Part shown: one piece after another, positions 12,974-27,122 of the stretch
How positions within the stretch are numbered: position 1 is the first letter of the stretch
How the letters are laid out: the number at the start of each line of letters is the position of its first letter
Source: Crossaster papposus
Lineage: Eukaryota; Echinodermata; Asteroidea; Velatida; Solasteridae
Length of the DNA stretch: 64,000 bases
Assembly (NCBI GenBank): GCA_037893245.1
Contig: JBAIAA010001539.1
Coordinates: 1-64,000, forward strand
Direction of reading: 5' to 3'
Translations under genes and position numbers: made by a program
The notes under the pieces: generated by a model
The model's database searches: none
Told to the model about the DNA's origin: nothing
What the model saw: only the letters and a program-made list of their open reading frames with translations

Positions 12974-15132
12974 TTAACTCGAGGGCTTGTCCCGACATCA
13001 TGTGTTTATTTCTTATGCACACTTCTTTCCCTTTACATATTTCTTATGCACACTTCTTTCCCTTTACATATTTCTTATGCACACTTCTTTCCCTTTACAT
13101 ATTTCTTATGCACACTTCTTTCCCTTTACATATTTCGTATGCACACTTCTTTCCCTTTACATATTTCTTATGCACACTTCTTTCCCTTTACATATTTCTT
13201 ATGCACACTTCTTTCCCTTTACATATTTCTTATGCACACTTCTTTCCCTTTACATATTTTGTATGCACACTTCTTTCCCTTTACATATTTCTTATGCACA
13301 CTTCTTTCCCTTTACATATTTCTTATGCACTCTTCTTTCCCTTTACATATTTCTTATGCACACTTATTTCCCTTTACATATTTCTTATGCACACTTATTT
13401 CCCTTTACATATTTCTTATGCACACTTCTTTCCCTTTACATATTTCTTATGCACACTTCTTTCCCTTTACATATTTCTTATGCACACTTCTTTCCCTTTA
13501 CATATTTCTTATGCACACTTCTTTCCCTTTACATATTTATTATGCACACTTCTTTCCCTTTACATATTTCTTATGCACACTTCTTTCCCTTTACATATTT
13601 CTTATGCACACTTCTTTCCCTTTACATATTTAACTCGAGGGCTTGTTCCCACATCATGTGTTTATTTCTTATGCACACTTCTTTCCCTTTACATATTTCT
13701 TATGCACACTTCTTTCCCTTTACATATTTCTTATGCACACTTCTTTCCCTTTACATATTTCTTATGCACACTTCTTTCCCTTTACATATTTATTATGCAC
13801 ACTTATTTCCCTTTACATATTTCTTATGCACACTTATTTCCCTTTACATATTTCTTATGCACACTTCTTTCCCTTTACATATTTCTTATGCACACTTCTT
13901 TCCCTTTACATATTTCTTATGCACACTTCTTTCCCTTTACATATTTATTATGCACACTTCTTTCCCTTTACATATTTATTATGCACACTTCTTTCCCTTT
14001 ACATATTTCTTATGCACACTTCTTTCCCTTTACATATTTCTTATGCACACTTCTTTCCCTTTACATATTTAACTCGAGGGCTTGTTCCCACATCATGTGT
14101 TTATTTCTTATGCACACTTCTTTCCCTTTACATATTTCTTATGCACACTTCTTTCCCTTTACATATTTCTTATGCACACTTCTTTCCCTTTACATATTTC
14201 TTATGCACACTTCTTTCCCTTTACATATTTCTTATGCACACTTCTTTCCCTTTACATATTTCTTATGCACACTTCTTTCCCTTTACATATTTCTTATGCA
14301 CACTTCTTTCCCTTTACATATTTCTTATGCACACTTCTTTCCCTTTACATATTTCTTATGCACACTTCTTTCCCTTTACATATTTCTTATGCACACTTCT
14401 TTCCCTTTACATATTTTTTATGCACACTTCTTTCCCTTTACATATTTATTATGCACACTTCTTTCCCTTTACATATTTCTTATGCACACTTCTTTCCCTT
14501 TACATATTTCTTATGCACACTTCTTTCCCTTTACATATTTAACTCGAGGGCTTGTTCCCACATCATGTGTTTATTTCTTATGCACACTTCTTTCCCTTTA
14601 CATATTTCTTATGCACACTTCTTTCCCTTTACATATTTCTTATGCACACTTCTTTCCCTTTACATATTTCTTATGCACACTTCTTTCCCTTTACATATTT
14701 CTTATGCACACTTCTTTCCCTTTACATATTTCTTATGCACACTTCTTTCCCTTTACATATTTGTTATGCACACTTCTTTCCCTTTACATATTTCTTATGC
14801 ACACTTCTTTCCCTTTACATATTTCTTATGCACACTTCTTTCCCTTTACATATTTCTTATGCACATTTCTTTCCCTTTACATATTTCTTATGCACACTTC
14901 TTTCCCTTTACATATTTCTTATGCACACTTCTTTCCCTTTACATATTTCTTATGCACACTTCTTTCCCTTTACATATTTCTTATGCACACTTCTTTCCCT
15001 TTACATATTTCTTATGCACACTTCTTTCCCTTTACATATTTCTTATGCACACTTCTTTCCCTTTACATATTTCTTATGCACACTTCTTTCCCTTTACATA
15101 TTTCTTATGCACACTTCTTTCCCTTTACATAT

Positions 15133-15567
15133 TTCTTATGCACACTTCTTTCCTTTTACATATTTCTTATGCACACTTCTTTCCCTTTACATATTTCTTA
15201 TGCACACTTCTTTCCCTTTACATATTTCTTATGCACACTTATTTCCCTTTACAATATTTCTTATGCACCCTTCTTTCCCTTTACATATTTCTTATGCACA
15301 CTTCTTTCCCTTTACATATTTCTTATGCACACTTCTTTCCCTTTACATATTTCTTATGCACACTTCTTTCCCTTTACATATTTCTTATGCACACTTCTTT
15401 CCCTTTACATATTTCTTATGCACACTTCTTTCCCTTTACATATTTATTATGCACACTTCTTTCCCTTTACATATTTATTATGCACACTTCTTTCCCTTTA
15501 CATATTTCTTATGCACACTTCTTTCCCTTTACATATTTCTTATGCACACTTCTTTCCCTTTACATAT
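15133..15567 (+). repeat. 14-unit variant module, copy 2 (with 1-bp insertion)
   Basis: Same ordered variants as at 12540, ending at A spacer 15568. The unit at 15226-15257 has an extra A (TTACAATATTT), making it 32 bp. TTATTATG occurs in two neighbouring units. Confidence 0.88.
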
Positions 15568-17256
15568 TTAACTCGAGGGCTTGTCCCGACATCATGTGTT
15601 TATTTCTTATGCACACTTCTTTCCCTTTACATATTTCTTATGCACACTTCTTTCCCTTTACATATTTCTTATGCACACTTCTTTCCCTTTACATATTTCT
15701 TATGCACACTTCTTTCCCTTTACATATTTCTTATGCACACTTCTTTCCCTTTACATATTTCTTATGCACACTTCTTTCCCTTTACATATTTCTTATGCAC
15801 ACTTCTTTCCCTTTACATATTTCTTATGCACACTTCTTTCCCTTTACATATTTTGTATGCACACTTCTTTCCCTTTACATATTTCTTATGCACACTTCTT
15901 TCCCTTTACATATTTCTTATGCACTCTTCTTTCCCTTTACATATTTCTTATGCACACTTATTTCCTTTTACATATTTCTTATGCACACTTATTTCCCTTT
16001 ACATATTTCTTATGCACACTTCTTTCCCTTTACATATTTCTTATGCACACTTCTTTCCCTTTACATATTTCTTATGCACACTTCTTTCCCTTTACATATT
16101 TCTTATGCACACTTCTTTCCCTTTACATATTTATTATGCACACTTCTTTCCCTTTACATATTTCTTATGCACACTTCTTTCCCTTTACATATTTCTTATG
16201 CACACTTCTTTCCCTTTACATATTTAACTCGAGGGCTTGTTCCCACATCATGTGTTTATTTCTTATGCACACTTCTTTCCCTTTACATATTTCTTATGCA
16301 CACTTCTTTCCCTTTACATATTTCTTATGCACACTTCTTTCCCTTTACATATTTCTTATGCACACTTCTTTCCCTTTACATATTTCTTATGCACACTTCT
16401 TTCCCTTTACATATTTCTTATGCACACTTCTTTCCCTTTACATATTTCTTATGCACACTTCTTTCCCTTTACATATTTCTTATGCACACTTCTTTCCCTT
16501 TACATATTTCTTATGCACACTTCTTTCCCTTTACATATTTATTATGCACACTTCTTTCCCTTTACATATTTCTTATGCACACTTCTTTCCCTTTACATAT
16601 TTCTTATGCACACTTCTTTCCCTTTACATATTTAACTCGAGGGCTTGTTCCCACATCATGTGTTTATTTCTTATGCACACTTCTTTCCCTTTACATATTT
16701 CTTATGCACACTTCTTTCCCTTTACATATTTCTTATGCACACTTCTTTCCCTTTACATATTTCTTATGCACACTTCTTTCCCTTTACATATTTCTTATGC
16801 ACACTTCTTTTCCTTTACATATTTCTTATTCACACTTCTTTCCCTTTACATATTTTTTATGCACACTTCTTTCCCTTTACATATTTCTTATGCACACTTC
16901 TTTCCCTTTACATATTTCTTATGCACACTTCTTTCCCTTTACATATTTCTTAAGCACATTTCTTTCCCTTTACATATTTCTTATGCACACTTCTTTCCCT
17001 TTACATATTTCTTATGCACACTTCTTTCCCTTTACATATTTCTTATGCACACTTCTTTCCCTTTACATATTTCTTATGCACACTTCTTTCCCTTTACATA
17101 TTTCTTATGCACACTTCTTTCCCTTTACATATTTCTTATGCACACTTCTTTCCCTTTACATATTTCTTATGCACACTTCTTTCCCTTTACATATTTCTTA
17201 TGCACACTTCTTTCCCTTTACATATTTCTTATGCACACTTCTTTCCCTTTACATAT

Positions 17257-17690
17257 TTCTTATGCACACTTCTTTCCTTTTACATATTTCTTATGCACAC
17301 TTCTTTCCCTTTACATATTTCTTATGCACACTTCTTTCCCTTTACATATTTCTTATGCACACTTATTTCCCTTTACATATTTCTTATGCACCCTTCTTTC
17401 CCTTTACATATTTCTTATGCACACTTCTTTCCCTTTACATATTTCTTATGCACACTTCTTTCCCTTTACATATTTCTTATGCACACTTCTTTCCCTTTAC
17501 ATATTTCTTATGCACACTTCTTTCCCTTTACATATTTCTTATGCACACTTCTTTCCCTTTACATATTTATTATGCACACTTCTTTCCCTTTACATATTTC
17601 TTATGCACACTTCTTTCCCTTTACATATTTCTTATGCACACTTCTTTCCCTTTACATATTTCTTATGCACACTTCTTTCCCTTTACATAT
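17257..17690 (+). repeat. 14-unit variant module, copy 3
   Basis: TCCTTTTAC, ACTTATTTCCC, GCACCCTTC and TTATTATG in the same order and spacing, ending at A spacer 17691. Confidence 0.88.
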
Positions 17691-18253
17691 TTAACTCGAG
17701 GGCTTGTCCCGACATCATGTGTTTATTTCTTATGCACACTTCTTTCCCTTTACATATTTCTTATGCACACTTCTTTCCCTTTACATATTTCTTATGCACA
17801 CTTCTTTCCCTTTACATATTTCTTATGCACACTTCTTTCCCTTTACATATTTCTTATGCACACTTCTTTCCCTTTACATATTTCTTATGCACACTTCTTT
17901 CCCTTTACATATTTCTTATGCACACTTCTTTCCCTTTACATATTTCTTATGCACACTTATTTCCCTTTACATATTTCTTATGCACACTTATTTCCCTTTA
18001 CATATTTCTTATGCACACTTATTTCCCTTTACATATTTCTTATGCACACTTCTTTCCCTTTACATATTTCTTATGCACACTTCTTTCCCTTTACATATTT
18101 CTTATGCACACTTCTTTCCCTTTACATATTTCTTATGCACACTTCTTTCCCTTTACATATTTATTATGCACACTTCTTTCCCTTTACATATTTCTTATGC
18201 ACACTTCTTTCCCTTTACATATTTCTTATGCACACTTCTTTCCCTTTACATAT

Positions 18254-18289
18254 TTAACTCGAGGGCTTGTTTCCACATCATGTGTTTAT
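18254..18289 (+). repeat. Type B' spacer, copy 1
   Basis: A type B spacer with a further C to T at position 19, reading GTTTCCAC. The next unit is the C3A variant (TTATTATG). Spacer and neighbouring variant recur together at 26560, 8,306 bp downstream, which marks the large duplication. Confidence 0.93.
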
Positions 18290-18816
18290 TTATTATGCAC
18301 ACTTCTTTCCCTTTACATATTTCTTATGCACACTTCTTTCCCTTTACATATTTCTTATGCACACTTCTTTCCCTTTACATATTTCTTATGCACACTTCTT
18401 TCCCTTTACATATTTCTTATGCACACTTCTTTCCCTTTACATATTTTGTATGCACACTTCTTTCCCTTTACATATTTGTTATGCACACTTCTTTCCCTTT
18501 ACATATTTCTTATGCACACTTCTTTCCCTTTACATATTTCTTATGCACACTTCTTTCCCTTTACATATTTCTTATGCACATTTCTTTCCCTTTACATATT
18601 TCTTATGCACACTTCTTTCCCTTTACATATTTCTTATGCACACTTCTTTCCCTTTACATATTTCTTATGCACACTTCTTTCCCTTTACATATTTCTTATG
18701 CACACTTCTTTCCCTTTACATATTTCTTATGCACACTTCTTTCCCTTTACATATTTCTTATGCACACTTCTTTCCCTTTACATATTTCTTATGCACACTT
18801 CTTTCCCTTTACATAT

Positions 18817-19250
18817 TTCTTATGCACACTTCGTTCCTTTTACATATTTCTTATGCACACTTCTTTCCCTTTACATATTTCTTATGCACACTTCTTTCCC
18901 TTTACATATTTCTTATGCACACTTATTTCCCTTTACATATTTCTTATGCACCCTTCTTTCCCTTTACATATTTCTTATGCACACTTCTTTCCCTTTACAT
19001 ATTTCTTATGCACACTTCTTTCCCTTTACATAATTCTTATGCACACTTCTTTCCCTTTACATATTTCTTATGCACACTTCTTTCCCTTTACATATTTCTT
19101 ATGCACACTTCTTTCCCTTTACATATTTATTATGCACACTTCTTTCCCTTTACATATTTCTTATGCACACTTCTTTCCCTTTACATATTTCTTATGCACA
19201 CTTCTTTCCCTTTACATATTTCTTATGCACACTTCTTTCCCTTTACATAT
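18817..19250 (+). repeat. 14-unit variant module, copy 4
   Basis: Same order, with private changes CTTCGTTCC in the first unit and TACATAATTC near 19031. It ends at A spacer 19251. Confidence 0.88.
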
Positions 19251-21528
19251 TTAACTCGAGGGCTTGTCCCGACATCATGTGTTTATTTCTTATGCACACT
19301 TCTTTCCCTTTACATATTTCTTATGCACACTTCTTTCCCTTTACATATTTCTTATGCACACTTCTTTCCCTTTACATATTTATTATGCACACTTCTTTCC
19401 CTTTACATATTTCTTATGCACACTTCTTTCCCTTTACATATTTCTTATGCACACTTCTTTCCCTTTACATATTTCTTATGCACACTTCTTTCCCTTTACA
19501 TATTTTTTATGCACACTTCTTTCCCTTTACATATTTCTTATGCACACTTCTTTCCCTTTACATATTTCTTGTGCACACTTCTTTCCCTTTACATATTTCT
19601 TATGCACACTTCTTTCCCTTTACATATTTCTTATGCACACTTCTTTCCCTTTACATATTTCTTGTGCACACTTCTTTCCCTTTACATATTTCTTATGCAC
19701 ACTTCTTTCCCTTTACATATTTCTTATGCACACTTCTTTCCCTTTACATATTTCTTATGCACACTTCTTTCCCTTTACATATTTAACTCGAGGGCTTGTT
19801 CCCACATCATGTGTTTATTTCTTATGCACACTTCTTTCCCTTTACATATTTCTTATGCACACTTCTTTCCCTTTACATATTTCTTATGCACACTTCTTTC
19901 CCTTTACATATTTCTTATGCACACTTCTTTCCCTTTACATATTTCTTATGCACACTTCTTTCCCTTTACATATTTCTTATGCACACTTCTTTCCCTTTAC
20001 ATATTTCTTATGCACACTTCTTTCCCTTTACATATTTCTTATGCACACTTCTTTCCCTTTACATATTTCTTATGCACACTTCTTTCCCTTTACATATTTC
20101 TTATGCACACTTCTTTCCCTTTACATATTTCTTATGCACACTTCTTTCCTTTTACATATTTCTTATGCACACTTCTTTCCCTTTACATATTTCTTATGCA
20201 CACTTCTTTCCCTTTACATATTTCTTATGCACACTTCTTTCCCTTTACATATTTCTTATGCACACTTCTTTCCCTTTACATATTTCTTATGCACACTTCT
20301 TTCCCTTTACATATTTAACTCGAGGGCTTGTCCCGACATCATGTGTTTATTTCTTATGCACACTTCTTTCCCTTTACATATTTCTTATGCACACTTCTTT
20401 CCCTTTACATATTTCTTATGCACACTTCTTTCCCTTTACATATTTCTTATGCACACTTCTTTCCCTTTACATATTTCTTATGCACACTTCTTTCCCTTTA
20501 CATATTTCTTATGCACACTTCTTTCCCTTTACATATTTCTTATGCACACTTCTTTCCCTTTACATATTTCTTATGCACACTTCTTTCCCTTTACATATTT
20601 CTTATGCACACTTCTTTCCCTTTACATATTTCTTATGCACACTTCTTTCCCTTTACATATTTCTTATGCACACTTCTTTCCCTTTACATATTTATTATGC
20701 ACACTTCTTTCCCTTTACATATTTCTTATGCACACTTCTTTCCCTTTACATATTTCTTATGCACACTTCTTTCCCTTTACATATTTCTTATGCACACTTC
20801 TTTCCCTTTACATATTTCTTATGCACACTTCTTTCCCTTTACATATTTCTAATGCACACTTCTTTCCCTTTACATATTTCTTATGCACACTTCTTTCCCT
20901 TTACATATTTCTTATGCACACTTCTTTCCCTTTACATATTTCTTATGCACACTTCTTTCCCTTTACGTATTTCTTATGCACACTTCTTTCCCTTTACATA
21001 TTTCTTATGCACACTTCTTTCCCTTTACATATTTCTTATGCACACTTCTTTCCCTTTACATATTTCTTATGCACACTTCTTTCCCTTTACATATTTCTTA
21101 TGCACACTTCTTTCCCTTTACATATTTCTTATGCACACTTCTTTCCCTTTACATATTTCTTATGCACACTTCTTTCCCTTTACATATTTCTTATGCACAC
21201 TTCTTTCCCTTTACATATTTCTTATGCACACTTCTTTCCCTTTACATATTTCTTATGCACACTTCTTTCCCTTTACATATTTCTTATGCACACTTCTTTC
21301 CCTTTACATATTTCTTATGCACACTTCTTTCCCTTTACATATTTCTTATGCACACTTCTTTCCCTTTACATATTTCTTATGCACACTTCTTTCCCTTTAC
21401 ATATTTCTTATGCACACTTCTTTCCCTTTACATATTTCTTATGCACACTTCTTTCCCTTTACATATTTCTTATGCACACTTCTTTCCCTTTACATATTTC
21501 TTATGCACACTTCTTTCCCTTTACATAT

Positions 21529-21564
21529 TTAACTCGAGGGCTTGTTCCCACATCATGTGTTAAT
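21529..21564 (+). repeat. Type B spacer with T34A, copy 1
   Basis: The end reads GTGTTAAT instead of GTGTTTAT. This breaks the right-hand TATTT direct repeat. The only other copy is at 29835, exactly 8,306 bp away. Confidence 0.93.
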
Positions 21565-21589
21565 TTCTTATGCACACTTCTTTCCCTTT

Positions 21590-23433
21590 ACATATTTCTT
21601 ATGCACACTTCTTTCCCTTTACATATTTCTTATGCACACTTCTTTCCCTTTACATATTTCTTATGCACACTTCTTTCCCTTTACATATTTCTTATGCACA
21701 CTTCTTTCCCTTTACATATTTCTTATGCACACTTCTTTCCCTTTACATATTTCTTATGCACACTGCTTTCCCTTTACGTATTTCTTATGCACACTTCTTT
21801 CCCTTTACATATTTCTTATGCCCACTTCTTTCCCTTTACATATTTCTTATGCACACTTCTTTCCCTTTACATATTTCTTATGCACACTTCTTTCCCTTTA
21901 CATATTTCTTATGCACACTTCTTTCCCTTTACATATTTAACTCGAGGGCTTGTCCCGACATCATGTGTTTATTTCTTATGCACACTTCTTTCCCTTTACA
22001 TATTTCTTATGCACACTTCTTTCCCTTTACATATTTCTTATGCACACTTCTTTCCCTTTACATATTTCTTATGCACACTTCTTTCCCTTTACATATTTCT
22101 TATGCACACTTCTTTCCCTTTACATATTTCTTATGCACACTTCTTTCCCTTTACATATTTCTTATGCACACTTCTTTCCCTTTACATATTTCTTATGCAC
22201 ACTTCTTTCCCTTTACATATTTCTTATGCACACTTCTTTCCCTTTACATATTTCTTATGCACACTTCTTTCCCTTTACATATTTCTTATGCACACTTCTT
22301 TCCCTTTACATATTTCGTATGCACACTTCTTTCCCTTTACATATTTCTTATGCACACTTCTTTCCCTTTACATATTTCTTATGCACACTTCTTTCCCTTT
22401 ACATATTTCTTATGCACACTTCTTTCCCTTTACATATTTCTTATGCACACTTCTTTCCCTTTACATATTTCTTATGCACACTTCTTTCCCTTTAAATATT
22501 TCTTATGCACACTTCTTTCCCTTTACATATTTCTTATGCACACTTCTTTCCCTTTACATATTTCTTATGCACACTTCTTTCCCTTTACATATTTCTTATG
22601 CACACTTCTTTCCCTTTACATATTTCTTATGCACACTTCTTTCCCTTTACATATTTAACTCGAGGGCTTGTCCCGACATCATGTGTTTATTTCTTATGCA
22701 CACTTCTTTCCCTTTACATATTGCTTATGCACACTTCTTTCCCTTTACATATTTCTTATGCACACTTCTTTCCCTTTACATATTTCTTATGCACACTTCT
22801 TTCCCTTTACATATTTCTTATGCACACTTCTTTCCCTTTACATATTGCTTATGCACACTTCTTTCCCTTTACATATTTCTTATGCACACTTCTTTCCCTT
22901 TACATATTTCTTATGCACACTTCTTTCCCTTTACATATTTAACTCGAGGGCTTGTCCCGACATCATGTGTTTATTTCTTATGCACACTTCTTTCCCTTTA
23001 CATATTTCTTATGCACACTTCTTTCCCTTTACATATTTCTTATGCACACTTCTTTCCCTTTACATATTTCTTATGCACACTTCTTTCCCTTTACATATTT
23101 CTTATGCACACTTCTTTCCCTTTACATATTTCTTATGCACACTTCTTTCCCTTTACATATTTCTTATGCACACTTCTTTCCCTTTACATATTTCTTATGC
23201 ACACTTCTTTCCCTTTACATATTTCTTATGCACACTTCTTTCCCTTTACATATTTCTTATGCACACTTCTTTTCCTTTACATATTTCTTATTCACACTTC
23301 TTTCCCTTTACATATTTTTTATGCACACTTCTTTCCCTTTACATATTTCTTATGCACACTTCTTTCCCTTTACATATTTCTTATGCACACTTCTTTCCCT
23401 TTACATATTTCTTAAGCACATTTCTTTCCCTTT
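21590..23433 (+). repeat. 1,844-bp duplication, copy 1
   Basis: Includes the CACTGCTTTCC and TTTACGTATT variants near 21764, spacers 21937, 22655 and 22939, and the CTTTTCC, TTATTCAC and TTAAGCACATTTC units up to about 23415. All recur 1,844 bp downstream. Ends are approximate because junctions fall in identical units. Confidence 0.85.
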
Positions 23434-25277
23434 ACATATTTCTTATGCACACTTCTTTCCCTTTACATATTTCTTATGCACACTTCTTTCCCTTTACATA
23501 TTTCTTATGCACACTTCTTTCCCTTTACATATTTCTTATGCACACTTCTTTCCCTTTACATATTTCTTATGCACACTTCTTTCCCTTTACATATTTCTTA
23601 TGCACACTGCTTTCCCTTTACGTATTTCTTATGCACACTTCTTTCCCTTTACATATTTCTTATGCCCACTTCTTTCCCTTTACATATTTCTTATGCACAC
23701 TTCTTTCCCTTTACATATTTCTTATGCACACTTCTTTCCCTTTACATATTTCTTATGCACACTTCTTTCCCTTTACATATTTAACTCGAGGGCTTGTCCC
23801 GACATCATGTGTTTATTTCTTATGCACACTTCTTTCCCTTTACATATTTCTTATGCACACTTCTTTCCCTTTACATATTTCTTATGCACACTTCTTTCCC
23901 TTTACATATTTCTTATGCACACTTCTTTCCCTTTACATATTTCTTATGCACACTTCTTTCCCTTTACATATTTCTTATGCACACTTCTTTCCCTTTACAT
24001 ATTTCTTATGCACACTTCTTTCCCTTTACATATTTCTTATGCACACTTCTTTCCCTTTACATATTTCTTATGCACACTTCTTTCCCTTTACATATTTCTT
24101 ATGCACACTTCTTTCCCTTTACATATTTCTTATGCACACTTCTTTCCCTTTACATATTTCGTATGCACACTTCTTTCCCTTTACATATTTCTTATGCACA
24201 CTTCTTTCCCTTTACATATTTCTTATGCACACTTCTTTCCCTTTACATATTTCTTATGCACACTTCTTTCCCTTTACATATTTCTTATGCACACTTCTTT
24301 CCCTTTACATATTTCTTATGCACACTTCTTTCCCTTTAAATATTTCTTATGCACACTTCTTTCCCTTTACATATTTCTTATGCACACTTCTTTCCCTTTA
24401 CATATTTCTTATGCACACTTCTTTCCCTTTACATATTTCTTATGCACACTTCTTTCCCTTTACATATTTCTTATGCACACTTCTTTCCCTTTACATATTT
24501 AACTCGAGGGCTTGTCCCGACATCATGTGTTTATTTCTTATGCACACTTCTTTCCCTTTACATATTGCTTATGCACACTTCTTTCCCTTTACATATTTCT
24601 TATGCACACTTCTTTCCCTTTACATATTTCTTATGCACACTTCTTTCCCTTTACATATTTCTTATGCACACTTCTTTCCCTTTACATATTGCTTATGCAC
24701 ACTTCTTTCCCTTTACATATTTCTTATGCACACTTCTTTCCCTTTACATATTTCTTATGCACACTTCTTTCCCTTTACATATTTAACTCGAGGGCTTGTC
24801 CCGACATCATGTGTTTATTTCTTATGCACACTTCTTTCCCTTTACATATTTCTTATGCACACTTCTTTCCCTTTACATATTTCTTATGCACACTTCTTTC
24901 CCTTTACATATTTCTTATGCACACTTCTTTCCCTTTACATATTTCTTATGCACACTTCTTTCCCTTTACATATTTCTTATGCACACTTCTTTCCCTTTAC
25001 ATATTTCTTATGCACACTTCTTTCCCTTTACATATTTCTTATGCACACTTCTTTCCCTTTACATATTTCTTATGCACACTTCTTTCCCTTTACATATTTC
25101 TTATGCACACTTCTTTTCCTTTACATATTTCTTATTCACACTTCTTTCCCTTTACATATTTTTTATGCACACTTCTTTCCCTTTACATATTTCTTATGCA
25201 CACTTCTTTCCCTTTACATATTTCTTATGCACACTTCTTTCCCTTTACATATTTCTTAAGCACATTTCTTTCCCTTT
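23434..25277 (+). repeat. 1,844-bp duplication, copy 2
   Basis: Contains CACTGCTTTCC near 23608, spacers 23781, 24499 and 24783, and TTAAGCACATTTC at 25253. Spacer 21529 has no counterpart at 23373, so the junction lies between about 23430 and 23600. Confidence 0.85.
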
Positions 25278-25562
25278 ACATATTTCTTATGCACACTTCT
25301 TTCCCTTTACATATTTCTTATGCACACTTCTTTCCCTTTACATATTTCTTATGCACACTTCTTTCCCTTTACATATTTCTTATGCACACTTCTTTCCCTT
25401 TACATATTTCTTATGCACACTTCTTTCCCTTTACATATTTCTTATGCACACTTCTTTCCCTTTACATATTTCTTATGCACACTTCTTTCCCTTTACATAT
25501 TTCTTATGCACACTTCTTTCCCTTTACATATTTCTTATGCACACTTCTTTCCCTTTACATAT

Positions 25563-25996
25563 TTCTTATGCACACTTCTTTCCTTTTACATATTTCTTAT
25601 GCACACTTCTTTCCCTTTACATATTTCTTATGCACACTTCTTTCCCTTTACATATTTCTTATGCACACTTATTTCCCTTTACATATTTCTTATGCACCCT
25701 TCTTTCCCTTTACATATTTCTTATGCACACTTCTTTCCCTTTACATATTTCTTATGCACACTTCTTTCCCTTTACATATTTCTTATGCACACTTCTTTCC
25801 CTTTACATATTTCTTATGCACACTTCTTTCCCTTTACATATTTCTTATGCACACTTCTTTCCCTTTACATATTTATTATGCACACTTCTTTCCCTTTACA
25901 TATTTCTTATGCACACTTCTTTCCCTTTACATATTTCTTATGCACACTTCTTTCCCTTTACATATTTCTTATGCACACTTCTTTCCCTTTACATAT
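25563..25996 (+). repeat. 14-unit variant module, copy 5
   Basis: Counterpart of the module at 17257, displaced by 8,306 bp, ending at A spacer 25997. Confidence 0.88.
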
Positions 25997-26559
25997 TTAA
26001 CTCGAGGGCTTGTCCCGACATCATGTGTTTATTTCTTATGCACACTTCTTTCCCTTTACATATTTCTTATGCACACTTCTTTCCCTTTACATATTTCTTA
26101 TGCACACTTCTTTCCCTTTACATATTTCTTATGCACACTTCTTTCCCTTTACATATTTCTTATGCACACTTCTTTCCCTTTACATATTTCTTATGCACAC
26201 TTCTTTCCCTTTACATATTTCTTATGCACACTTCTTTCCCTTTACATATTTCTTATGCACACTTATTTCCCTTTACATATTTCTTATGCACACTTATTTC
26301 CCTTTACATATTTCTTATGCACACTTATTTCCCTTTACATATTTCTTATGCACACTTCTTTCCCTTTACATATTTCTTATGCACACTTCTTTCCCTTTAC
26401 ATATTTCTTATGCACACTTCTTTCCCTTTACATATTTCTTATGCACACTTCTTTCCCTTTACATATTTATTATGCACACTTCTTTCCCTTTACATATTTC
26501 TTATGCACACTTCTTTCCCTTTACATATTTCTTATGCACACTTCTTTCCCTTTACATAT

Positions 26560-26595
26560 TTAACTCGAGGGCTTGTTTCCACATCATGTGTTTAT
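26560..26595 (+). repeat. Type B' spacer, copy 2
   Basis: Same GTTTCCAC signature and same following TTATTATG unit as at 18254. These are the only two copies of this subtype in the window. Confidence 0.93.
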
Positions 26596-27122
26596 TTATT
26601 ATGCACACTTCTTTCCCTTTACATATTTCTTATGCACACTTCTTTCCCTTTACATATTTCTTATGCACACTTCTTTCCCTTTACATATTTCTTATGCACA
26701 CTTCTTTCCCTTTACATATTTCTTATGCACACTTCTTTCCCTTTACATATTTTGTATGCACACTTCTTTCCCTTTACATATTTGTTATGCACACTTCTTT
26801 CCCTTTACATATTTCTTATGCACACTTCTTTCCCTTTACATATTTCTTATGCACACTTCTTTCCCTTTACATATTTCTTATGCACATTTCTTTCCCTTTA
26901 CATATTTCTTATGCACACTTCTTTCCCTTTACATATTTCTTATGCACACTTCTTTCCCTTTACATATTTCTTATGCACACTTCTTTCCCTTTACATATTT
27001 CTTATGCACACTTCTTTCCCTTTACATATTTCTTATGCACACTTCTTTCCCTTTACATATTTCTTATGCACACTTCTTTCCCTTTACATATTTCTTATGC
27101 ACACTTCTTTCCCTTTACATAT

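Larger units (their letters stand above)
9534..16667 (+). repeat. Array domain 2: mixed type A and type B spacers
   Basis: Type B spacers start at 9534, 10908, 11223, 11786, 12132, 13630, 14069, 14539, 16224 and 16632. Type A spacers start at 10469, 12974 and 15568. Unit counts between spacers from 9534 onward are 29, 13, 9, 17, 10, 26, 20, 13, 14, 32 (plus 1 bp), 20 and 12. The C3A variant unit (TTATTATG) often sits one to four units upstream of a spacer here, for example before 10908, 11786 and 14069. The intervals starting at 12132 and 14539 share diagnostic variants (TTTGTTATG at about 12356 and 14763), which shows a local duplication. Confidence 0.93.
16810..23000 (+). repeat. Large duplicated block, copy 1 (offset 8,306 bp)
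   Basis: From CTTTTCC near 16809 through the spacer at 22939, all spacer types, unit counts and private variants recur 8,306 bp downstream. The markers include TTATTCAC, TTAAGCACATTTC near 16949, TTTGTATG, B' at 18254, T34A at 21529 and TTCTAATG near 20848. The left edge lies between 16668 and 16809, since spacer 16632 has no counterpart at 24938. The right edge lies between 22975 and about 23270. I saw no difference between the copies. Confidence 0.9.
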
